DNA from: JAWOJF01 sp046481785
GTDB taxonomy: Bacteria; Bacteroidota; Ignavibacteria; Ignavibacteriales; Ignavibacteriaceae
Assembly: GCA_046481785.1 (NCBI GenBank)
Contig: JAWOJF010000202.1
Span: forward strand, 1 to 38,929
DNA length: 38,929 nucleotides
Reading direction: 5' to 3'
Positions 34,072-38,929 of this stretch are shown here, in pieces. The notes under the pieces were generated by a model. That model was not told where the DNA came from. It saw only the letters and a list, made by a program, of their open reading frames with translations, and ran no database searches. The translations under genes were made by a program, and so were the position numbers. Positions within the stretch are counted from its first letter, which is position 1. The number at the start of each line of letters is the position of its first letter.

Positions 34072-34534
34072 CGCAAAGGTGATAGAAGGTATGCTAAAAA
34101 GGATTCCTCAGTTTACTGATGCTGAAATTGAGGTTGCTATGGAGCTTGTGAACATAGCGGCTAATAATCCTGTACAAACGGATTACAATATTTTTGTCTT
34201 TGAAGAAAAGAATAAAATTTTAGGATACCATTGTACCGGGAAACGCCCGCTGACAGATGGTGTTTATGATTTATACTGGATTGCTGCCGATCCAAAATCA
34301 GAAATTAAAGGAATAGGAAGAAGACTATTACAGCATGCTGAAAATTTGGTGATTGAAAATGAAGGCCGCTGGCTGCTTGCTGAAACTTCTTCTAAAGAAA
34401 GCTATATAGCTACAAGAAATTTCTATTTGCGGAATAATTATACGATAGTTGCACAAATAAGCGACTTTTATTCCGCAGGTGACTCACTAATGGTGTTTGG
34501 TAAGTATTTTTATAAAAAACAAACAGAGGGTTAG
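34046..34534 (+). CDS. GNAT-family N-acetyltransferase
   Basis: A 162-residue acetyl-CoA-dependent acyltransferase. The acetyl-CoA pyrophosphate loop lies in SEIKGIGRRLLQHAE (Q/RxxGxG/A pattern, about 93-107), preceded by the beta-4 strand VYDLYWIAADP and followed by ATRNFYLRNNY. The N-terminal MIRKLKQSDAKVI is typical. It overlaps the second ATP-grasp gene by 26 bases and is followed two bases later by the aminomutase. By analogy with the AblA/AblB pair (lysine 2,3-aminomutase plus acetyltransferase, making N-epsilon-acetyl-beta-lysine) it could acetylate beta-lysine or its ligated product. It is shorter than AblB, so equivalence is only a hypothesis. Confidence 0.88.
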   Translation: MIRKLKQSDAKVIEGMLKRIPQFTDAEIEVAMELVNIAANNPVQTDYNIFVFEEKNKILGYHCTGKRPLTDGVYDLYWIAADPKSEIKGIGRRLLQHAENLVIENEGRWLLAETSSKESYIATRNFYLRNNYTIVAQISDFYSAGDSLMVFGKYFYKKQTEG

Positions 34535-34536
34535 TC

Positions 34537-35790
34537 ATGGAACTGTGGCAGCAAATGATAAGAGACAGTGTCCACACTGTCGATCAGCTTGTAGAAAAAT
34601 TCGGGATAGACAGGAAGGTTGCTGAAGACCTCGACGAATTTTTCCAGGCAAGAATTAACCCATACTACTTAAGCCTGATCAGATACCCGGGAGATCCTAT
34701 ATGGAAGCAGTGTGTTCCGGATAGCGCAGAGCTTGAGGATTTTGATGCTGATGAAGATCCGCTGATGGAAGATGCCATGAGCCCGGTTCCAAACATCACT
34801 CACAGATATCCAGACAGAGCTCTGTTTCTTGTTACGAGCCAATGCGGCCTCTACTGCCGTTTCTGTACAAGGAAAAGAAAAGTAGGTGATTATGAAAAGA
34901 TCTCCATGAAGGGGCTTGAAAGCGCATTCAGGTATCTTGAAGAACATACTGAAATACGCGATGTAATCCTGAGCGGCGGTGACCCTCTTATGCTTACTGA
35001 TGCAATGCTTGAAAAAATTCTTCAGCGCCTTAGAGCTATACCCCATCTCGAAATAATCAGGCTTGGATCAAAAATGCCGTGCGTTCTTCCCCAAAGAATT
35101 ACGCCCCAGCTTTGTGCTATGATCAAAAAATATCACCCTGTTTATCTTAATACTCATTTTAACCATCCATGGGAGATAACTCCCGAAAGCTCCAAAGCAT
35201 GTACAATGCTTGCAGATGCCGGTATTCCGGTTGGAAACCAGATGGTATTAATGAGAGGGGTAAATGATGATCCTGCTGTTGTAAAAGAATTGCTTCAAAA
35301 GCTGCTTAAAATAAGAGTAAGGCCCTATTATATGTATATGGCTGATGAAACTAAAGGTGCAAACCATTTCAGGACATCCATAGAAACGGGATTAAATATA
35401 ATTGAGAATCTGCGCGGGCATACAAGCGGCCTTGCTATTCCTCATTTTGTTATTGATGCTCCCGGCGGCGGCGGAAAAATACCGATTCTGCCAAATTATG
35501 TTCTCCATCAGGATGAAGATAAAATTATTCTTCGGAATTTCCAGCATAAAGTTTATTCTTATAAAAATTATAAGGATAAAAATAATCCCGAAAAGCCAAA
35601 GCAGAGAATTGCAGCTAAAATCGGTAAGAATGGGAATGGGACAAACGGGAACGGTAAAAACGGGAATGGTTCTAACAGAAGCAGTAAGAACGGCAATGGA
35701 ACAAATGGTAACGGAAAGAATGGAAAACCGAAGATAAAGGAAATGGATATTAAAAAAATTAAACTTCCTGTTTTACAGGATGTGAATTAA
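34537..35790 (+). CDS. Lysine 2,3-aminomutase-like radical SAM enzyme (KamA family) with Gly/Asn-rich tail
   Basis: A 417-residue radical SAM/PLP aminomutase. The 4Fe-4S motif is CGLYCRFC (Cys103, 107, 110), VILSGGDPL follows, and the PLP lysine is Lys314 in DAPGGGGKIPI. Asp270 and Asp307 lie 37 apart, and Lys314 seven further on, the same spacing as Asp293, Asp330 and Lys337 of clostridial lysine 2,3-aminomutase, where the two Asp bind substrate lysine. The structural zinc site is gone: the first Cys position reads Asp245 (RGVNDD) and the C-terminal CDCxxC segment is absent. Instead residues of about 360-400 are a GNGTNGNGKNG repeat followed by a basic end. EpmB (beta-lysine for EF-P) is related but shorter; no epmA or efp is in view. 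Confidence 0.92.
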   Translation: MELWQQMIRDSVHTVDQLVEKFGIDRKVAEDLDEFFQARINPYYLSLIRYPGDPIWKQCVPDSAELEDFDADEDPLMEDAMSPVPNITHRYPDRALFLVTSQCGLYCRFCTRKRKVGDYEKISMKGLESAFRYLEEHTEIRDVILSGGDPLMLTDAMLEKILQRLRAIPHLEIIRLGSKMPCVLPQRITPQLCAMIKKYHPVYLNTHFNHPWEITPESSKACTMLADAGIPVGNQMVLMRGVNDDPAVVKELLQKLLKIRVRPYYMYMADETKGANHFRTSIETGLNIIENLRGHTSGLAIPHFVIDAPGGGGKIPILPNYVLHQDEDKIILRNFQHKVYSYKNYKDKNNPEKPKQRIAAKIGKNGNGTNGNGKNGNGSNRSSKNGNGTNGNGKNGKPKIKEMDIKKIKLPVLQDVN

Positions 35791-35815
35791 ATTATTATTT
35801 ATTGATTCTTTGCAG

Positions 35816-35843
35816 CACAGGCTTTAGCCTGTGCTTTTTTTTT
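35816..35843 (+). terminator. Intrinsic terminator built from the CACAGGCT palindrome
   Basis: The 18-bp palindrome CACAGGCTTTAGCCTGTG (35816-35833) is followed by C and nine T residues (35835-35843), 26 bases after the KamA-like stop. This is a textbook intrinsic terminator for the four-gene operon and shows that the repeat can be used for transcription termination. Confidence 0.85.
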
Positions 35844-36016
35844 GATGATTAATAAGATTCTTACCACTTATTCTTTTACGCCAATAATTGATAGTAATCT
35901 ATATCTATATTTTGGCTCAGAAGCCACACCTTTATTATCCTTACCTCTAATAAAACTTGCCAAGATTTATTGATGTTTTCGGGATTGCTTTTCAACTTCA
36001 CAGGCTAAAGCCTGTG
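35844..36016. repeat. Gap between the KamA operon and the thioredoxin gene, with another palindrome copy
   Basis: A further palindrome copy, CACAGGCTAAAGCCTGTG (inverted), lies at 35999-36016, 16 bases past the stop of the convergent thioredoxin-like gene, so each converging unit has its own copy. Between the copies the minus strand has an open stretch of about 31 codons ending GVKE (35880-35975) with a TTG start. It is not recognised and I do not call it a gene. Confidence 0.7.
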
Positions 36017-36031
36017 CTACAGTTAAATATG

Positions 36032-36541
36032 TTATTGATTTAATATTTTCCCCATATCCTTTTCTAAACTCTCATTGGGCATTTCAACAATCCTTCCAAG
36101 TTCCTTTCCGTCTCTGAAAAAGATTATAGTTGGAACAAATTTTACATCAAGGCCTTCAATATCCCCCTCTTCACTTTTTTTATCCCTGTTCACACTAATA
36201 ATATTTACCTTCTCTGATGGATAACCCAGGTTATCAAGTATCTTAAAAAGTCCTGGCACTTCTCTATGACTGTCATCGCACCAGGAACCCATTACAATTG
36301 TTATATCAACTGAATCCAGTTTGCCGTTTAACAGCGCCAGTATTTCTGAATCCGGTACATATTCGTCATATTCGGGATTAAACCAGGAGGAGAAGTTTGA
36401 ATCATCAAAGGCCTCGCGTGTTGTATAACCAATAAGCATCGGTTCCCCTGTTTCATCATCGGTAATTGTTTTGTTTTTATCCTGCGCTGGTACTATAACA
36501 GAAACAAAAATGATAAAGATCAGCAGACTATATTTGTTCAT
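36032..36541 (-). CDS. Exported thioredoxin-like protein with single active-site cysteine
   Basis: A 169-residue protein with a signal peptide (YSLLIFIIFVSVIVPAQ) and a thioredoxin fold: VDITIVMGSWCDDSHREVP in place of the usual WCxxC, then KFVPTIIFFRDGKELGRIVE with the cis-proline of VPT. The second cysteine is replaced by serine (WCDDS), so the protein cannot form the normal intramolecular disulfide. It may act as a monothiol reductase, a periplasmic chaperone or a redox sensor. Its start overlaps the end of nadK by 14 bases. It is the last gene of a minus-strand string that begins beyond the window. Confidence 0.87.
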   Translation of the reverse strand: MNKYSLLIFIIFVSVIVPAQDKNKTITDDETGEPMLIGYTTREAFDDSNFSSWFNPEYDEYVPDSEILALLNGKLDSVDITIVMGSWCDDSHREVPGLFKILDNLGYPSEKVNIISVNRDKKSEEGDIEGLDVKFVPTIIFFRDGKELGRIVEMPNESLEKDMGKILNQ

Positions 36542-37478
36542 ATAAATCCTCTTTCCCGGAAATGTTTCTTCTTATATCAATTCCCCACAGCAATTTGTTC
36601 CTTAATGTTTCATAATAATTTGTAAGGGGTGTATGAAGAAGCCTAAAGGGACGTTCACTTTTTTTAATCTTTATCCTTAATGGCGGTTTAAAAGAAAATA
36701 CTCTCTGCCCGTCACAATTAGCCAACACTTTATTATGGTTAGAACTGGCCGTTATCACTATTTCGCTGTTACCGGGCAGTACAAGGGACCGCATAGTTAA
36801 GCCGTGCGGAGAAATAGGGCACAAAGTAATAACGTCGGTTTGCGGACTTACAATGGGGCCTCCTGTTGATACTGCATACCCTGTTGAACCTGTTGGCGTT
36901 GATACAATTAAACCATCAGCGGCGAATGTTGTAACATATTCATTATTTACAGCAATAGTCAGTTCAATCATTTTAGGCCACCCGCCTTTATCAATAACAA
37001 TATCATTTATGCCGTAAAGAGTTTCAATTTTATGGCCAACGCATTCTCCCGAGATAATCATTCTTTCTTCAATCTCATAGTCTCCCTTTTCAATATCCTC
37101 AATTAATTTATCCAACTGATTAACATTTACTTCAGCAAGAAAGCCCAGCTTGCCGAAATTTATTCCAAGCACCGGTTTGTTATAAAACTGGGCTTTATAT
37201 GCAGTATTAAGCATTGTTCCATCGCCGCCAATAGAAATTACTATATCACATTTACTGCAGAGTTTGTTCTCCTCCAAAAATTTTTTTGCTGCAACCTTTG
37301 GAACAAGAGATTCCTTCCTGCCCCTGATCGAGTCACTAAGTATATAATCAAATCCGGATGATTTGAGCTTATCTATTAGAAGTGATATAACATCAAAAAC
37401 ATTTTCTTTTGTAGTATTTGCTATAATACCTATAATAGTATTTTTACCCTTTTTATGCGGATGCCTTTTTTTTGCCAT
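36528..37478 (-). CDS. nadK: NAD kinase
   Basis: Phosphorylates NAD to NADP using ATP or polyphosphate. 316 residues. Seen: ISIGGDGTMLNTAYKAQF (GGDGT motif, catalytic Asp), LGINFGKLGFLAEV, GINDIVIDKGG, the NE/D...GLIVSTPTGSTGYAVSTGGPI site and ISPHGLTMRSLVLP. A charged N-terminal extension of about 15 residues (KKRHPHKKGKN) precedes the core. It starts two bases after the DUF1844 gene stop and overlaps the thioredoxin gene by 14 bases. Confidence 0.95.
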   Translation of the reverse strand: MAKKRHPHKKGKNTIIGIIANTTKENVFDVISLLIDKLKSSGFDYILSDSIRGRKESLVPKVAAKKFLEENKLCSKCDIVISIGGDGTMLNTAYKAQFYNKPVLGINFGKLGFLAEVNVNQLDKLIEDIEKGDYEIEERMIISGECVGHKIETLYGINDIVIDKGGWPKMIELTIAVNNEYVTTFAADGLIVSTPTGSTGYAVSTGGPIVSPQTDVITLCPISPHGLTMRSLVLPGNSEIVITASSNHNKVLANCDGQRVFSFKPPLRIKIKKSERPFRLLHTPLTNYYETLRNKLLWGIDIRRNISGKEDLYEQI

Positions 37479-37480
37479 AT

Positions 37481-37801
37481 TTATTGAGCCGGATTATTTT
37501 CTTTGTTTTCTTCTGTACCAGGTTCGGGTTTGTTTTTATCCTTACTTACCTCATCAACATAATTTAGCTTCAACTCCCTTATTACTTCGGTAAGGAATTT
37601 TTGCTCATATTCAGAAAGATTACCCTTAGTTTTTTCGGTGAGCATATCAAGAGTATCAATTGACAGCTTGGCATACTCAAGGTTGCGTTCAATTTTGTCA
37701 CTAACAGGGTTTTTGATTTTACCCATCGACATCATTGCAACCTGCTGATTCTGCATTATAAGCTGCATAAAAAGAATTTCATTAGTGTAATTTTGTTCCA
37801 T
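37481..37801 (-). CDS. DUF1844 domain protein
   Basis: A 106-residue protein with the DUF1844 pattern: FMQLIMQNQQVAMMSMGKI, NLEYAKLSIDTLDMLTEKTK and GNLSEYEQKFL then a Leu/Arg helix. The C-terminal 20 residues are low-complexity and acidic (EPGTEENKENNPAQ). The domain has no established function and is common in Chlorobi, Bacteroidota and Deltaproteobacteria. It starts 20 bases inside the preceding glycosyltransferase gene and ends two bases before nadK, implying coupled translation. Confidence 0.88.
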   Translation of the reverse strand: MEQNYTNEILFMQLIMQNQQVAMMSMGKIKNPVSDKIERNLEYAKLSIDTLDMLTEKTKGNLSEYEQKFLTEVIRELKLNYVDEVSKDKNKPEPGTEENKENNPAQ

Positions 37802-38564
37802 CTTTTTTTACTCCCAATGTTTTTATTTCCCACAATTTACAATATTTAGTGAAAACATACGTTGATGAAAATACTGCAAGAATAAATCCCTGCAATCCAT
37901 CAAGAAATCCCATTTTAATTATGTACATTTTAATAAAAATTATCACCGGCCTCAGCAGGATATCCGCCAGCGCAAAATCTTTACCTTTTTTTGCCAGTTC
38001 ATCTGCAGCCAGGGATGTATAACTATTAAATTTTTCAAAATAGTGATGAATAGAAGGATCAGTATAATGCTTAATATTATTATTTAGTTCACCGGCATGT
38101 CCGTTAATTATAAGATGTTCATGCACATCACTATCGCTGAAATATACCTTTGTTTTATCAAACAGACGAACAACTCTGCCGGGATACCAGCCGCTGTGTT
38201 TAATCCATCTGCCGAGGAAATTTGCAACCCTCGGAAAGGAATAAGCATTAAACCGGGGATTGTTTTTTTTCCAGATGTTAATCTCGTCAGAAAGTTCTTT
38301 GGTTAACTCCTCATCAGCATCAATCCAGAGTATCCACTCATTAGACGACAGAGAGACGGCATACTGTTTTGTTTTGGAAAATCCCATCCACTTTACCGGC
38401 TCTGCTTTTACCATGGAGAACGACCGGGCAATTTCAAGAGTTTTATCTGTAGTGGAGTTATCAACCAGCAGGATAATTTCATCAACACAATTTAAAAGAC
38501 TATTAATACACCTTGAGATGTTTTTTTCTTCGTTTTTTGCAATAATAATTGATGATATTTTCAT
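37782..38564 (-). CDS. Family 2 glycosyltransferase, LPS core (WaaE/KdtX-like)
   Basis: A 260-residue GT2 enzyme. The N-terminal GT-A fold shows SSIIIAKNEEKNISRCINS, DEIILLVDNSTTDKTLEIA and the metal-binding WILWIDADEEL. The later segment YPGRVVRLFDKTKVYF plus VHEHL is characteristic of the WaaE/KdtX group of LPS core glycosyltransferases. A hydrophobic C-terminal region (ILLRPVIIFIKMYIIKMG) suggests membrane association. It shares one base with the stop of the GT9 gene (TAATG), so these LPS genes form one unit. The sugar and acceptor cannot be read from sequence. Confidence 0.9.
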   Translation of the reverse strand: MKISSIIIAKNEEKNISRCINSLLNCVDEIILLVDNSTTDKTLEIARSFSMVKAEPVKWMGFSKTKQYAVSLSSNEWILWIDADEELTKELSDEINIWKKNNPRFNAYSFPRVANFLGRWIKHSGWYPGRVVRLFDKTKVYFSDSDVHEHLIINGHAGELNNNIKHYTDPSIHHYFEKFNSYTSLAADELAKKGKDFALADILLRPVIIFIKMYIIKMGFLDGLQGFILAVFSSTYVFTKYCKLWEIKTLGVKKDGTKLH

Positions 38565-38929
38565 TATATAAACTGGTTTTGAATTACCTGCTTTATTACT
38601 TCTTTAACTTCAGCAGGTTTTATTGAGTTAATATCCAGATCAGAACCAAACCTGTACCTGGAAAGATAATCAGGTTTATCCAGATTTTTCATAATTTCAC
38701 CGGGATAAACGTAATACCCTTTATCAAATATTTCCTTCGGATATGGGTGGAACCTTCCAAATCTTTCCCCGTTTGTAATACAAACAAACTTTTTATTTAC
38801 AGATGCCGAAATATGAACTGCAACAGATTCGTTGGAAATAAGTATTTCTGACTCTGCTATAATTTTAGACAATTCCGGTAAAGTTGTTTTACCGCAAAGA
38901 TCAATAACCTTTTCCGCCGGCAGGTAATT
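38564..38929 (-). CDS. Family 9 glycosyltransferase (heptosyltransferase type), C-terminal part only
   Basis: The 5' end lies outside the window; 121 codons are visible. The frame is open to the edge and reads VIDLCGKTTLPELSKIIAES then EILISNESVAVHISASVNKK, the donor-binding half of GT9/ADP-heptose:LPS heptosyltransferase enzymes (compare their NDSGPMHLA motif, here NESVAVHIS). The later GERFGRFHPYPKEIF is also family-like. It transfers a sugar, possibly a heptose, to the LPS core. It is followed by the GT2 gene with a one-base overlap. An internal TTG at 38872 is not the true start. Confidence 0.85.
   Translation of the reverse strand, partial: NYLPAEKVIDLCGKTTLPELSKIIAESEILISNESVAVHISASVNKKFVCITNGERFGRFHPYPKEIFDKGYYVYPGEIMKNLDKPDYLSRYRFGSDLDINSIKPAEVKEVIKQVIQNQFI

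Noticed and set aside
34537..35790. The KamA-like gene as EpmB (EF-P beta-lysylation)
   Set aside because: No epmA or efp nearby, the protein is longer, and it is coupled to ATP-grasp ligases and a GNAT, which point to a different pathway; not excluded without alignment.
35880..35975. Short minus-strand ORF of about 31 codons ending GVKE between the KamA operon and the thioredoxin gene
   Set aside because: Only a TTG start, no ribosome-binding site, no family; could be a leftover fragment.

Overview
The window reads as chromosomal DNA of a Gram-negative member of the Bacteroidota/Chlorobi lineage, most likely class Ignavibacteria. The evidence is an AT-rich base composition, a protein with a type IX secretion (T9SS) C-terminal sorting domain, a GWxTD-domain lipoprotein-like protein, lipid A genes (lpxB, lpxK), GT2/GT9 LPS glycosyltransferases, and many short palindromic intergenic repeats. 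The lineage is inferred from gene content; no rRNA gene is present to confirm it.

Layout. 1-952 (minus): partial queC behind a decayed MntA/HepT toxin-antitoxin pair. 1138-3399 (minus): a large TPR/GWxTD exported protein. 3658-12882 (plus): tpiA, a membrane-anchored GH2-like protein that lacks the usual catalytic glutamates, smc, and a T9SS cargo protein. 12959-17251 (plus): a HAD phosphatase and then a compact envelope cluster (isoprenylcysteine-type methyltransferase, lpxB, DUF374 acyltransferase, lpxK). 17490-22296 (plus): ppdK with an H1-like basic tail, queA, and ispD with an unusual internal insertion. 22367-25083: a decay zone with a frameshifted outer-membrane-type gene, two remnants of a type IIG restriction-modification enzyme flanking an intact fic gene, three evenly spaced 14-bp palindromes and a duplicated 56-bp hairpin repeat. 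25278-29220: plsY-gpsA (phospholipid synthesis), a second MntA/HepT pair with a frameshifted toxin, and a convergent dGTPase. 29453-31651: recG.

The most unusual region is 31842-35843. It is a self-contained, translationally coupled four-gene operon encoding two D-Ala-D-Ala-ligase-like ATP-grasp enzymes, a small GNAT acetyltransferase and a lysine 2,3-aminomutase-like radical SAM enzyme. It has a recognisable sigma70-type promoter and a perfect intrinsic terminator. The aminomutase keeps the lysine-recognition aspartates and the PLP lysine but has lost the structural zinc site, which is replaced by a Gly/Asn-rich tail. The set suggests synthesis and ATP-dependent conjugation, and perhaps acetylation, of beta-lysine; the product is unknown.

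36032-38929 (minus) holds a chain of overlapping genes: partial GT9 and GT2 LPS glycosyltransferases, DUF1844, nadK and an exported thioredoxin-like protein. Two repeat families recur between genes: an 18-bp palindrome CACAGGCTTTAGCCTGTG (nine copies or variants) and GC-rich hairpins of the CTCCCCTT/AAGGGGAG type. Several genes carry single-base frameshifts, which could be real decay or assembly errors.
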